A DNA stretch of 64,000 bases. Source: Rhizobium sullae. Lineage in GTDB: Bacteria > Pseudomonadota > Alphaproteobacteria > Rhizobiales > Rhizobiaceae. The DNA is taken from positions 198,225-262,224 of the forward strand of contig NZ_FWER01000002.1 of NCBI RefSeq assembly GCF_900169785.1. Reading direction: 5' to 3'. The position numbers and the translations under genes are program-made. The notes beneath the pieces were generated by a model that ran no database searches, was not told the DNA's origin, and worked only from the letters and a program-made list of their open reading frames with translations. Shown here piece by piece: positions 53,039-61,871 of the stretch; position 1 is the first letter of the stretch, and each line of letters begins with the position of its first letter.

Positions 53039-53764
53039 ATGTCTTACATGACTACCTCCGAAAGGCAGTCACTTTTATCAACGGAATTGGCATCTGCGCG
53101 GACGCGCGCTCTTTTTGTCCAGGTCTTGCACAGGATTGCAGATGCTTTCGGGTTAACTCACTATACGTTGATGAATACGCCCTCTTCCGAGGACTTGTTT
53201 CTTAAGCCACTGGTCGTAGAAACGTCATTGACGGGCACATACCTCAGAGAGTTCGATCGCGCTCATATGCTGCGCGCCTGTCCGTTTACGGCAAAGCTGA
53301 GAGAATCTGTCGCCCCGCAGAGCTGGCATCTCTCCGACGCCGCAACGGCCCAAATGTTTCGCTGCGAACTTCGCAGCCTGATGCTTCAGCATAAAATGCC
53401 GGCGGGCATCGTTTTGCCGGTCAATGCCGTAGACGGCAAGCGGCTGGCTTTCTGGTTTTCAGGCGAGCGCGCATCGCTCAGCCAGAGCGAAATCAACGAA
53501 CTCACGGTAATCGTGCTTCACGCCTTTGACGCCTACAGTGCCGTCAAGCGAAACGAAGACAGCACCTACAACGCGCTCTCCGCGCGCGAGCTCGAAGTCG
53601 TCCGCTGGACGGCCCAGGGCAAGACGTCAGTTGAAATCGGCCAGATCCTCGCTCTCTCCGACCATACGGTGAACGCCTATATGACGAACGCGATCAAAAA
53701 ACTCGATTGCGTCAACCGCACGCAATTGGTAGCAAAAGCTATCCGATTGAAGCTGATCAGCTGA
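53039..53764 (+). CDS. LuxR family regulator with autoinducer-binding-like domain
   Basis: A 241-residue regulator. Residues ~20-160 resemble the LuxR autoinducer-binding fold, but the usual acyl-homoserine-lactone contact pattern (W-x3-Y...D-P) is not evident; the region reads YLREFDRAHMLRACPFTAKL. Residues ~178-240 form the GerE-type helix-turn-helix: LSARELEVVRWTAQGKTSVE then IGQILALSDHTVNAYMTNA. It lacks a neighbouring LuxI, so it is a LuxR solo, possibly binding another ligand. The ATG at 53048 is an alternative start. Confidence 0.82.
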   Translation: MSYMTTSERQSLLSTELASARTRALFVQVLHRIADAFGLTHYTLMNTPSSEDLFLKPLVVETSLTGTYLREFDRAHMLRACPFTAKLRESVAPQSWHLSDAATAQMFRCELRSLMLQHKMPAGIVLPVNAVDGKRLAFWFSGERASLSQSEINELTVIVLHAFDAYSAVKRNEDSTYNALSARELEVVRWTAQGKTSVEIGQILALSDHTVNAYMTNAIKKLDCVNRTQLVAKAIRLKLIS

Positions 53765-53782
53765 GAAATCAGAAGAGAATCA

Positions 53783-54260
53783 GTGCGAAGACCTTACGCG
53801 GGAAGAAACGTGCCTCTTCGATTCGAAGCAGCCGGAACTCCACAAGAACGAGCAATCACGCGATCATATTGGCATCAGCGATGCCGAAATCGTCCAGCTT
53901 GTTTCGGCCCAACGGCTATTCGGCTTCTAGCGCATGGAACTCGAAACAGGTCACTTTTTTGCTACCGAGGACGTCCATGCCATCTTCGGGCTGCCCTACA
54001 CCACCGGCCCGGCAAATCTCGTAGAGCTGCTTTCACGGATTCACGACGAGGACCGCATCCTGATAACGCAGACCTTCGAGCATGCGAGCCGGCACAAAGT
54101 GGGCTGTCACGATGTTTATCGGGTCGACAACCGGCGCGGCGGCTACAAGATGGTCCAATCGGTCGGCCGTTTCCGCAACAACGAGATCTTTGGCGTCGCA
54201 TATGAATTCGTCGAGCCACTCCGCATCGTCGGGGTAGAAGACAATTCGCTCCAGCCCTGA
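53783..54260 (+). pseudogene. PAS-domain protein with an internal amber codon and frameshift
   Basis: From ATG 53934 the frame encodes MELETGHFFATEDVHAIFGL through VYRVDNRRGGYKMVQSVGRF and ends DNSLQP: a PAS fold. Upstream in the same frame is ISDAEIVQLVSAQRLFGF-TAG-R just before that ATG. The usual sequence at this position in PAS domains is W (GFWR/GxWxWD), so TAG (53928-53930) looks like TGG mutated. Further upstream only another frame (GTG 53783, VRRPYAGRNVPLRFEAAGTP) has a start with GAAGAG. Reading both frames would restore a ~155-residue protein. Confidence 0.6.
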
Positions 54261-54263
54261 CGG

Positions 54264-55394
54264 TCAGCGGTCGAGGACAGAACGCATCTCCACGAGGTTC
54301 GACCGCACCCGCAGGATGTAGAAACCCATGGTCGCCAAATGGCTCGGCATGATCCAGCCGTCCTCACGGCCATTGGAAATGATCGCCGGCTGGATGCGCA
54401 GGGCGGCTTGAAATTGCCTCGTCGTGCCGCTCCAGATGGCGCCCAGATTGCGCTCCGCTACCACCTGCGAAAAATCCGACTGTGCCGCCGAGAGAATGGC
54501 GTAATAGGCATAGAGTTGCCCGTAGGCGAACCAGAAGCGGTCGTCGGCGCGCGTATCGAACCAGCCGCGATTGTGGTTCTCCGAGCGCTCCGCCAGCATG
54601 TCGGACGTGCCGCCGAGATCGTTCGCGATCCGGTCGATGAATTGGACGAGGTTGTCCGCGCGGCCGTCAAAGACGGCGTTGCAGCTGGCAAGGTCGGTAT
54701 TGAACTTGCGCAGGCTGCCGATCGCCGAACGATAGTAGCTCGGCGTCGGGGTCTTCGGCCCGAACGGATTGAGCCCGAAATACCAGCTGTATTCGTCGAA
54801 TTGCAGATTGCCGCGGGCGTTTTGAAGATCGTTGTTGATGCCGGACGTGCCGCGTACGCGCCCGAGCGTATCTACAAGCTCGGCCGAGGTCCGCCGGGCC
54901 GCCTGATTGACGCCGCGCTGGAAGGACGCCTTGTTGTCGAGGAACGGCGTGTGGTCCCAGGCGATACCGAAAAACCCGAGCCGGTAGAGCAGCATGGAGG
55001 AGATCCATGCGTTCTGGTTGACGTTGAAGTCCGTCAGGTCGGCGGCGACGTCGACGATCGCAGAACGCTGGCAGGTCTTGGCCGCCGGTGCTGCCACGCC
55101 GCCGGCAACCGGCAGTTCCTGGCCTGCCGGAACCTTGCGCTCGGAAAGACGGTACTGGTTAACGAAGGACGGATTGAAATTCGACCAGACCTGCGTCTGC
55201 CAGAAGAAGTACGCGTAAAGGATGACCAGCAGTGCCGCGAACGCAATGATGGGGATCCGGATCATCCACGTCCGGCGCTGGTACCAGCCATGGGCGGCAA
55301 GGAGGGGCCAGAACGCCCAGGCGGCAAAAAGACTGAACCAGCGGGCGATCGTGCGGCCGATCAGCCTGAAGAAACCGGCGATCCGGTCGAGCAT
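54264..55394 (-). CDS. DUF2333 family membrane protein
   Basis: A 376-residue inner-membrane protein with one N-terminal helix (IRIPIIAFAALLVILYAYFFW, residues ~46-66) and a large soluble part. Family features include NQNAWISSMLLYRLGFFGIA, DNKASFQRGVNQAARRTS and DDRFWFAYGQLYAYYAILSA. Function unknown. It converges on the broken PAS gene 3 bases away and is 117 bases downstream of the coiled-coil gene, same strand. Confidence 0.88.
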   Translation of the reverse strand: MLDRIAGFFRLIGRTIARWFSLFAAWAFWPLLAAHGWYQRRTWMIRIPIIAFAALLVILYAYFFWQTQVWSNFNPSFVNQYRLSERKVPAGQELPVAGGVAAPAAKTCQRSAIVDVAADLTDFNVNQNAWISSMLLYRLGFFGIAWDHTPFLDNKASFQRGVNQAARRTSAELVDTLGRVRGTSGINNDLQNARGNLQFDEYSWYFGLNPFGPKTPTPSYYRSAIGSLRKFNTDLASCNAVFDGRADNLVQFIDRIANDLGGTSDMLAERSENHNRGWFDTRADDRFWFAYGQLYAYYAILSAAQSDFSQVVAERNLGAIWSGTTRQFQAALRIQPAIISNGREDGWIMPSHLATMGFYILRVRSNLVEMRSVLDR

Positions 55395-55511
55395 GCCCTT
55401 CTCCTAAACCCTAGCGAACGTCAGAAAGTCCTGCATTTCACATATGTGTTTGCTCGATCGAGCACAACATGAAGGAGAGATTTTTAGAAGATCACGCAGG
55501 CCGCCGTTTCA

Positions 55512-56582
55512 TCAAAAACGGGCAAAGCGCAGCCTGAACCTGGAGGATCTTTGCGTCAGGTCGATGATCGGAGCGTCGGTCGCGTCGTGGCTTTCGGCGA
55601 ATGCCGCAAACTTCTTGCCGAAGGCCGCATCCGCGGCCGCCTTGCGCAATCCGATGTCCTGCGGAACGAGCATGCCCCTTTCGAAGAGCGAGATCGGGCC
55701 GGCGATATGTGGATACCGCTGCTGGGTTATTTTCGCTTTCGATCCCGGAACGTCGGTATCTACCTGCGCCTGATAGATGATCAGCCGTTCTTCCGTACCG
55801 ATCGACAGCTTGCGGAGCAACGCATTGCAAAGGCCGATCTGGCTGTTCAATGCATCGACGAACTCTTGGAACATCGTAATGAAGCCTTCGCGCCGCTGGC
55901 TTTCGTCGCGCATCTTCAGTTCTTCTTCGGCAATCTTCTCAGCCTCGGCCTCAAGCGCACGCCGCTCCTCTTCCATTCGCTCCCATTCGGCCCTGCCGCC
56001 GTAAAGACCGATGCGTCCCTGTCTCGTTAGCGCCTTCGCCTTCATCTCCTTCATTCGCAACCGCGCAATATCGATGGCACCGACAAGGCGCCCGCGTTGC
56101 TCGACGATCGTGACAACATCGCTCTCTGCCGCCTTATGGCAAGCAAGGGCGAATTCGCGATGGCCGCTGACCAAACCGGTAATGGCGTTGGATTTCGACA
56201 GCAGATCGAGCAGCCGCTCGATCACCGGCGCTTCGTGCACCCGCTGACGGTGGAGGCGCCACATGCGCTGCCTCGAAAACCAGCCGGTCAGCCTCTCGCG
56301 TGCGGTCAGCCCGCGGAAGCTGTCCATATCCGCGGAGACCTCCGCTGTCATCCGGTCGAGGCCGGCCACCATTTCGCCGAGAAGTCCGTCGAATCCCAAG
56401 CGCGCCGTCGCAAAAGCCTGGAACCGGTCGCGCTGCGCCAGAATCGCCTCATCGTCCGATTGCGCTCCTTTGCGCGCAAAGTCCTCGATGAAGGCAGCGC
56501 ATGCGGCCGCGTCGGCGCGCAGGGTTGAGACAAGCGCGTCGGCTGCTTCGAATTGACTGTCGAACGAGGGAGCTTTGCGCAC
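55512..56582 (-). CDS. hypothetical coiled-coil-rich protein
   Basis: A 356-residue protein, mainly helical: charged coiled-coil segments such as RAEWERMEEERRALEAEAEK and IAEEELKMRDESQRREGFIT, and no signal peptide. Not recognised. The order of helices and the C-terminal basic segment are not diagnostic. It lies between DUF2333 and tdk on the same strand. I cannot give a function. Confidence 0.7.
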   Translation of the reverse strand: MRKAPSFDSQFEAADALVSTLRADAAACAAFIEDFARKGAQSDDEAILAQRDRFQAFATARLGFDGLLGEMVAGLDRMTAEVSADMDSFRGLTARERLTGWFSRQRMWRLHRQRVHEAPVIERLLDLLSKSNAITGLVSGHREFALACHKAAESDVVTIVEQRGRLVGAIDIARLRMKEMKAKALTRQGRIGLYGGRAEWERMEEERRALEAEAEKIAEEELKMRDESQRREGFITMFQEFVDALNSQIGLCNALLRKLSIGTEERLIIYQAQVDTDVPGSKAKITQQRYPHIAGPISLFERGMLVPQDIGLRKAAADAAFGKKFAAFAESHDATDAPIIDLTQRSSRFRLRFARF

Positions 56583-56634
56583 CGGCCTCTCCAGAGAATC
56601 TCCGTGCTTAGCCTAGCCGCTCGCAGGCCGAAGC

Positions 56635-57237
56635 TCAAACGGCCTCGGCGCACCATTCGCCATTCATTGCATCGTCCCAGTGCCTGCGGCAGAGCGATAC
56701 GTATTTCTCGTTGCCGCCGACCTCGATCTGCGCGCCCTCGCGGACAACCTCTCCATCGGCATTGAGCCGTACGACCATCGTCGCCTTGCGGCCGCAATGG
56801 CAAATGGTTCGCACCTCGCGCATCTCGTCAGCAATCGCCAGCAGTTCCTCGGAAGCGGGAAACAGCTTGCCTTGGAAATCGGTCCGAAGGCCATAAACCA
56901 TGACCGGTATGTTCAGCCGGTCAACCACGCGGGCGAGCTGCCAGACATGCTGGCGTGTCATGAAATTCGCCTCGTCGACGAAGACGCAGGCGACCGGGCT
57001 TCCCTCGCCGCTCAGTTCCTTGATGAGGGCGAAGAGATCGGTATGACCTTCAAAAGCGATCGCGCTTGCTTCCAGCCCGATACGCGAGCCGATGACGCCC
57101 TTGCCGGTGCGTTTGTCGAAGGCTGCGATCAAGAGCACGGTGCGCATGCCGCGTTCGTGGTAATTATAGGACGCCTGCAGCAGCATGGTCGATTTGCCGG
57201 CGTTCATGGTAGAGTAGTTGAAATAGAGCTTCGCCAT
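56635..57237 (-). CDS. tdk: thymidine kinase
   Basis: Phosphorylates thymidine in pyrimidine salvage. A 200-residue type II thymidine kinase. The P-loop is YSTMNAGKSTMLLQA (residues ~9-22), the substrate region is VFVDEANFMTRQHVWQLARV with the catalytic Glu, and the zinc ribbon has C-x-C (ICHCGRKA) and a C-terminal C (SLCRRHW). The start is ATG 57237 or the codon before (57240); GGAGAAA lies upstream. A longer frame to 57405 is not conserved. Same strand as the upstream unknown gene. Confidence 0.93.
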   Translation of the reverse strand: MAKLYFNYSTMNAGKSTMLLQASYNYHERGMRTVLLIAAFDKRTGKGVIGSRIGLEASAIAFEGHTDLFALIKELSGEGSPVACVFVDEANFMTRQHVWQLARVVDRLNIPVMVYGLRTDFQGKLFPASEELLAIADEMREVRTICHCGRKATMVVRLNADGEVVREGAQIEVGGNEKYVSLCRRHWDDAMNGEWCAEAV

Positions 57238-57471
57238 CATTTTCTCCGTGTTTTGCTTCTTGAAAGCTCGAATCGGCAAAGAAAAGACCGCAGAATCGAT
57301 AATCACAGGAAATCCGGAGGCAAAAATCGCAAAAGCCCGGAAATCCGGGCATATCCTGAGAAAAGCGGCACGTCGCATTCGGGGTAGCCAATCCGGCGCA
57401 AACACACGCAGGTCGCTTGTAAATGTCGTCTATTGATGCTTGGCTTGGGAACTTAAGACTGGGAGTCTAAA

Positions 57472-58425
57472 ATGAAAATGACAAGCGCATTCAAACTGAC
57501 CACCGCCACTGCAGTTGCAGCACTTTCAATCGCAACCGCATCATTTGCTGCAGAACCCGAAAGCTGCTCGACCGTCCATTTCTCGGACGTAGGCTGGACG
57601 GACATCACGGCAACCACCGCCGTTGCCGCGGTCGTGCTGAAGAGCCTCGGCTACGAGCCGGACGTCAAGGTTCTCTCCGTACCGGTCACCTATCAGTCGC
57701 TGAAGAACAAGGACATCGATGTGTTCCTCGGCAACTGGATGCCGGCGCAACAGAAGGACGTCCAACCCTATCTCGACGACAAGTCGGTTGAATCCATCGC
57801 AGCCAATCTCGAAGGAGCCAAGTACACGCTTGCCACCAACGCCAAGGGCGCCGAACTGGGCATCAAGGACTTCAGCGACATCGGCAAGCATAAGGATGCC
57901 CTCGATGGCAAGATCTACGGGATCGAGCCGGGCAACGACGGCAACCGCCTTGTCATGACCCTGATCGAGAAGAACGAGATGGGAATGGGCGGCCTTGAAG
58001 TCGTCGAGTCCTCCGAACAGGGCATGCTGGCGCAGGTTGCTCGTGCCGAAAAGGACGGTAAGCCTGTCGTATTCCTCGGTTGGGCCCCCCATCCGATGAA
58101 CGAGAACTTCAAGATGACCTACCTCACGGGTGGCGACAGCTCCTTCGGCCCCAACTTCGGCGGCGCGACGGTCTACACCAACACCCGCGCAGGGTTCGTC
58201 ACCGAGTGCCCGAACGTCGGCAAGTTCGTGTCCAACCTGAAGTTCACCCTGGAGATGGAAAACCAGATCATGGGCAAGATCCTCAACGATGGCGAGGACC
58301 CGCAGGACGCGGCAACCGAATGGCTGAAGGCAAATCCGACAGCAGTCGAGCCATGGCTCGCAGGCGTCACGACCAAGGACGGCAAGGACGCCGCCGCGGC
58401 CGTCAAGTCCGGCCTCGGCCTCTGA
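57472..58425 (+). CDS. choX: choline ABC transporter substrate-binding protein
   Basis: A 317-residue periplasmic protein with signal peptide (MKMTSAFKLTTATAVAALSI...). The mature part starts ESCSTVHFSDVGWTDITATT and has the fold of ProX/ChoX (OpuAC-like) binding proteins with aromatic residues for the quaternary amine. First gene of choX-choW-choV. The ~230-base region upstream, shared with the tdk direction, includes a GCCCGG/CCGGGC hairpin but no boxes I can support. The operon imports choline, a source of glycine betaine. Confidence 0.92.
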   Translation: MKMTSAFKLTTATAVAALSIATASFAAEPESCSTVHFSDVGWTDITATTAVAAVVLKSLGYEPDVKVLSVPVTYQSLKNKDIDVFLGNWMPAQQKDVQPYLDDKSVESIAANLEGAKYTLATNAKGAELGIKDFSDIGKHKDALDGKIYGIEPGNDGNRLVMTLIEKNEMGMGGLEVVESSEQGMLAQVARAEKDGKPVVFLGWAPHPMNENFKMTYLTGGDSSFGPNFGGATVYTNTRAGFVTECPNVGKFVSNLKFTLEMENQIMGKILNDGEDPQDAATEWLKANPTAVEPWLAGVTTKDGKDAAAAVKSGLGL

Positions 58426-58436
58426 ACCTGATGAAC

Positions 58437-58463
58437 GGGGCGGCCCGCACGCCGCCCCTTTTT
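58437..58463 (+). terminator. intercistronic terminator after choX
   Basis: GGGGCGGC-6-GCCGCCCC followed by UUUUUG, 12 bases after the choX stop and 41 before choW. It should limit read-through and raise the amount of binding protein relative to the permease. Confidence 0.85.
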
Positions 58464-58503
58464 GTTTCATCCTGATCTCTGCTCTTTTGGATAGGCGCGC
58501 TTC

Positions 58504-59349
58504 TTGAACTGGATCACCGATTACAAAATCCCTATTGGCCCCGTCGCCAAATCCACCGTCGATTGGCTGACGACGAGCGGCGAATGGTTTTTCGACAGGC
58601 TGGCCTTGACTCTCTCGCATGTGATTGGCGCATTGCTCTTCATCCTGCAGGCGCCACATCCGCTGATCGTGCTCCTCGCCATTACGGCGATTGCCTATTG
58701 GCTCCGCCGCTCGATCGGCGTTGCGGTCTTCACCTTGCTCGGTTTGCTGCTGATCATGAACCAAGGCTACTGGAAGGAGACGACGGAAACGCTGGCCCTT
58801 GTCCTCGCCTCGACATTCGTCAGCATGGCGATCGGCATTCCGCTCGGCATTGCCGGGGCAAGACGCGCCTGGGTCTTCTCCATCATGCGCCCAGTGCTCG
58901 ATCTGATGCAGACGATCCCAACATTCGTCTATCTGATCCCCGCACTCATTCTCTTCGGTCTCGGCATGGTGCCAGGCCTAATCGCAACCGTGATCTTTGC
59001 CATTCCTGCACCGATCCGTCTGACCCGCCTCGGCATCATCTCGACACCGCCCTCCCTCGTCGAGGCAGCCGAGTCCTTTGGCGCAACCCCGACGCAGGTA
59101 CTGCGCAAGGTCGAGCTGCCTTTCGCGATGCCGCAGATCATGGCTGGCCTCACGCAGACGATCATGCTGTCGCTATCGATGGTGGTCATCGCCGCGCTCG
59201 TCGGCGCCGATGGCCTTGGAAAGCCCGTTGTTCGCGCACTTAACACGGTGAATGTCGCCATGGGCTTCCAGGCCGGTCTCTGTATCGTCATCCTGGCGAT
59301 CATCCTTGATCGCATGTTCCGCGCGGCAGGTGAAGGAGACGGCGCATGA
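58504..59349 (+). CDS. choW: choline ABC transporter permease
   Basis: A 281-residue inner-membrane permease with about six helices. The EAA-like loop reads PPSLVEAAESFGATPTQVLR then KVELPFAMPQIMAGL, contacting the ATPase. The TTG at 58504 is the only start matching the family N terminus (MNWITDYKIPIGP). Second gene of choXWV; its stop overlaps choV by ATGA. Confidence 0.9.
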   Translation: MNWITDYKIPIGPVAKSTVDWLTTSGEWFFDRLALTLSHVIGALLFILQAPHPLIVLLAITAIAYWLRRSIGVAVFTLLGLLLIMNQGYWKETTETLALVLASTFVSMAIGIPLGIAGARRAWVFSIMRPVLDLMQTIPTFVYLIPALILFGLGMVPGLIATVIFAIPAPIRLTRLGIISTPPSLVEAAESFGATPTQVLRKVELPFAMPQIMAGLTQTIMLSLSMVVIAALVGADGLGKPVVRALNTVNVAMGFQAGLCIVILAIILDRMFRAAGEGDGA

Positions 59350-60395
59350 CCTCAGTCCGCTTCGACAATGTCAGCATCATCTTCGGCGACAAGCCGCAAA
59401 CCGCCCTCGCCCTCGTCGATCAGGGAAAGACCCGTGACGAGATCGGCGCCGAGACCGGTCTCGTGCTCGGCGTCGCCGACGCCTCGCTCACCGTCGAGGA
59501 GGGCGAAATCCTGGTGCTGATGGGCCTTTCCGGCTCCGGCAAGTCGACGCTGCTGCGCGCCGTCAATGGCCTTGCCCCAGTCGTTCGCGGCGAGGTTTCG
59601 GTCGCCACCGCCGATGGCCCCTGCAATCCCTACAAGACAAGCGCCAAGGGTCTGCGCGACCTGCGCATGCACACCGTTTCTATGGTGTTCCAGCAATTCG
59701 CCCTGCTGCCCTGGCGGACCGTCGCCGAGAATGTCGGCTTCGGCCTCGAACTGGCCGGCATGCCGGACGCCGAACGCAAGAAGCGCGTCGAAGAACAACT
59801 CGAGCTCGTCAACCTGACGAAGTGGGCCGACCGCAAGGTCAACGAACTCTCCGGCGGCATGCAGCAGCGTGTGGGCCTCGCCCGCGCCTTCGCCACCGGC
59901 GCGCCGATCCTGCTCATGGACGAGCCGTTCTCCGCGCTCGACCCGCTGATCCGCACCCGCCTGCAGGATGAGCTTCTCGAATTCCAGCGGCGCTTGAAGA
60001 AGACGATCCTCTTCGTCAGCCACGATCTCGACGAGGCCTTCCGCATCGGCAACCGCATCGCCATCATGGAAGGCGGGCGCATCATCCAGTGCGGCACGCC
60101 GCAAGATATCGTCAAGAACCCTGCCGATCAGTATGTCGCCGATTTCGTCCAGCACATGAACCCGATCAGCATGCTGACGGCGCAGGACGTGATGCAGCCG
60201 GGCCTCGGCCATGCGGCGGGGGCGAGCGTCAGCGCCACGGCACGCGCCGAAACGCCGCTAATCGATATTCTCGACGCGCTCTCCCGGCAGCCGGGCAGTA
60301 TCGGCGTCGTCGAGAACGGCGCCATCATCGGCACGATTTCGGCTCAGGATGTCGTTGCCGGCCTGACCCAGCACCGGCGCAAAGAACAGGCTTGA
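59346..60395 (+). CDS. choV: choline ABC transporter ATP-binding protein
   Basis: A 349-residue ATPase of the ProV/OpuA subgroup. Walker A is GLSGSGKSTLL, signature LSGGMQQRVGLARAFATGA, Walker B ILLMDEPFSALDPL, H-loop FVSHDLDEA. An N-terminal extension precedes the ABC domain, and the C-terminal part (after residue ~275) is a CBS-like regulatory region, shorter than a tandem CBS pair. Coupled to choW. HugZ-like gene follows after 32 bases. Confidence 0.93.
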   Translation: MTSVRFDNVSIIFGDKPQTALALVDQGKTRDEIGAETGLVLGVADASLTVEEGEILVLMGLSGSGKSTLLRAVNGLAPVVRGEVSVATADGPCNPYKTSAKGLRDLRMHTVSMVFQQFALLPWRTVAENVGFGLELAGMPDAERKKRVEEQLELVNLTKWADRKVNELSGGMQQRVGLARAFATGAPILLMDEPFSALDPLIRTRLQDELLEFQRRLKKTILFVSHDLDEAFRIGNRIAIMEGGRIIQCGTPQDIVKNPADQYVADFVQHMNPISMLTAQDVMQPGLGHAAGASVSATARAETPLIDILDALSRQPGSIGVVENGAIIGTISAQDVVAGLTQHRRKEQA

Positions 60396-60427
60396 TCCCG
60401 CCGCCCGCTTCCGTCAAGAAAGTGGAC

Positions 60428-61183
60428 ATGAAAGATCAGGCTTCCGTACTCAGGGAAACGGACGAAGAAGCGCGCAAGCTCGCGCGCATTCTTCTGCGTT
60501 CCGCCCGCTATGGTGCTCTTGCCGTTCTCGATCCAGCGACCGGCTTTCCCTTCGCGAGCCGAGTTCTGCTCGGCACCGATATTGACGGCGTGCCGGTGAT
60601 CCTGGTTTCGGCGCTCTCGACGCATACGAAGGCGCTGGAGGCCGATCCGCGCGCATCCTTGCTGACAGGCGAACCCGGCAGAGGTGACCCGTTGGCGCAT
60701 CCGCGGCTCACCACCCAATGCATTGCCGAAACGGTCGAGCGGGGAAGCTCCGTTCACCAGCGCATCCGCACCCGTTTCCTCGACCGGCATGCAAAGGCGA
60801 AGCTCTATATAGACTTCCCGGACTTCCGCTTCTTCCGTCTCATGCCGCAGTCGGCAAGCCTTAATGGAGGGTTCGGCCGCGCATATCTTCTGGAAGGCGC
60901 CGACCTCATGATTCTCTCGCCAGCGAACGATGCCGTTGCCGCACAGGCGGCGCAGGTAGTGCGAGATTTAGTAGATAAGCACCCCGACCTGTCCGGGGCG
61001 CTCGCAAAGCTCTTTAATGAGCCAAACGGTGCGGCATGGCGCGTATGTGGGGTGGACTGCGCGGGGTTCGACGCTATTTCCGGCGATTTGATCAACCGTT
61101 GCGAATTTGAGTCACTCATCGACAATGCGGCGGACATTACGTCACATATATCTAAAATAGCATACTCAGTACGTGAAATTTAG
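60428..61183 (+). CDS. HugZ-like pyridoxamine 5'-phosphate oxidase family protein
   Basis: A 251-residue protein with an N-terminal flavin/heme split-barrel domain (LLRSARYGALAVLDPATGFP, SRVLLGTDIDGVPVILVSAL) and a C-terminal DUF2470-like domain. HugZ proteins are heme-degrading or heme-binding; the assignment to heme oxygenase activity is an inference. The open frame extends upstream, but ATG 60428 starts MKDQASVLRETDEEARKLAR, the family form. It is 32 bases after choV, same strand. A nolR-like binding motif overlaps its stop codon. Confidence 0.82.
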   Translation: MKDQASVLRETDEEARKLARILLRSARYGALAVLDPATGFPFASRVLLGTDIDGVPVILVSALSTHTKALEADPRASLLTGEPGRGDPLAHPRLTTQCIAETVERGSSVHQRIRTRFLDRHAKAKLYIDFPDFRFFRLMPQSASLNGGFGRAYLLEGADLMILSPANDAVAAQAAQVVRDLVDKHPDLSGALAKLFNEPNGAAWRVCGVDCAGFDAISGDLINRCEFESLIDNAADITSHISKIAYSVREI

Positions 61184-61290
61184 GTATATACAATCTTCCA
61201 GACCAGTTGCTACTTTTGACTGTCCGCCAACCCCCCGTCTAACGCCCTGTGCCTATACGGATGTACGATTCGCTTAGGAAGATTGGAAAT

Positions 61291-61608
61291 ATGGAAACCA
61301 CTGACTTGTCAGACCACTCTAATGTGGCGGCCGCCCTCTTATCAGCGATGGCGAATCCCAAGCGCCTCCTGATCCTCTGCAGCCTCGTCAAAGGCGAGGT
61401 CCCCGTCGGCGTACTTGCAACCCAGGTCGGGCTCAGCCAGTCCGCGCTTTCGCAGCATCTTTCGAAGCTGCGGGCACAGAAACTGGTGAAGACCCGCCGC
61501 GATGCGCAGACCATTTATTACTCGAGCAATTCGGAACCGGTGATGAAGATCCTGGCGACGCTCGAGGATATTTATGCAGTCCAGGGCCGCAGCAGATCTG
61601 CAGCATAA
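61291..61608 (+). CDS. nolR: ArsR/SmtB-type winged-helix regulator, NolR-like
   Basis: A 105-residue regulator. The conserved block SAMANPKRLLILCSLVKGEV then GLSQSALSQHLSKLRAQKLV and TRRDAQTIYYSS is nearly identical to NolR of Sinorhizobium, the repressor of nodulation and other genes. ATG 61291 has GGAA 7-10 bases upstream; an earlier GTG (61249) or ATG (61261) is possible. It lacks the metal-binding motif of SmtB. A candidate operator TTTAG-N9-ATC begins at 61179. Confidence 0.85.
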   Translation: METTDLSDHSNVAAALLSAMANPKRLLILCSLVKGEVPVGVLATQVGLSQSALSQHLSKLRAQKLVKTRRDAQTIYYSSNSEPVMKILATLEDIYAVQGRSRSAA

Positions 61609-61706
61609 TAACGCAGACATAAAGTTTGCTAAAAAGCCGTGCTGCCAAAGGGATGTATCCGGAATGGCACGGTGAGCAGTATTTCAGCACGATAAAATAA
61701 CTTTGG

Positions 61707-61730
61707 CCGGCAAATCTCTCGATTTGCCGG
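61707..61730 (+). terminator. Rho-independent terminator after the nolR-like gene
   Basis: Perfect 10-base stem CCGGCAAATC / GATTTGCCGG with a 4-base loop, followed by UUUUGUUUG. The ~100 bases between the stop and this hairpin contain another hairpin (CCGTG...CACGG) but no gene. Confidence 0.92.
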
Positions 61731-61871
61731 TTTTGTTTGTTTGCGGGAAGGCTGCGCCGCCATCGATGACGTCCATGGCTTGACGCCCCAAGAAGCCCTG
61801 ATAATTTGACCGAACAGTAAAAATTGGGCGCAAAGCCCCGGGAACGGCCTCGCGACGGCCAGGAGAACAGC

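Noticed and set aside
53934..54260. A complete 108-residue PAS protein starting at the internal ATG
   Set aside because: There is no ribosome-binding site before 53934, and the upstream frame continues the same domain through a TAG codon, so an interrupted gene is more likely; not fully excluded.
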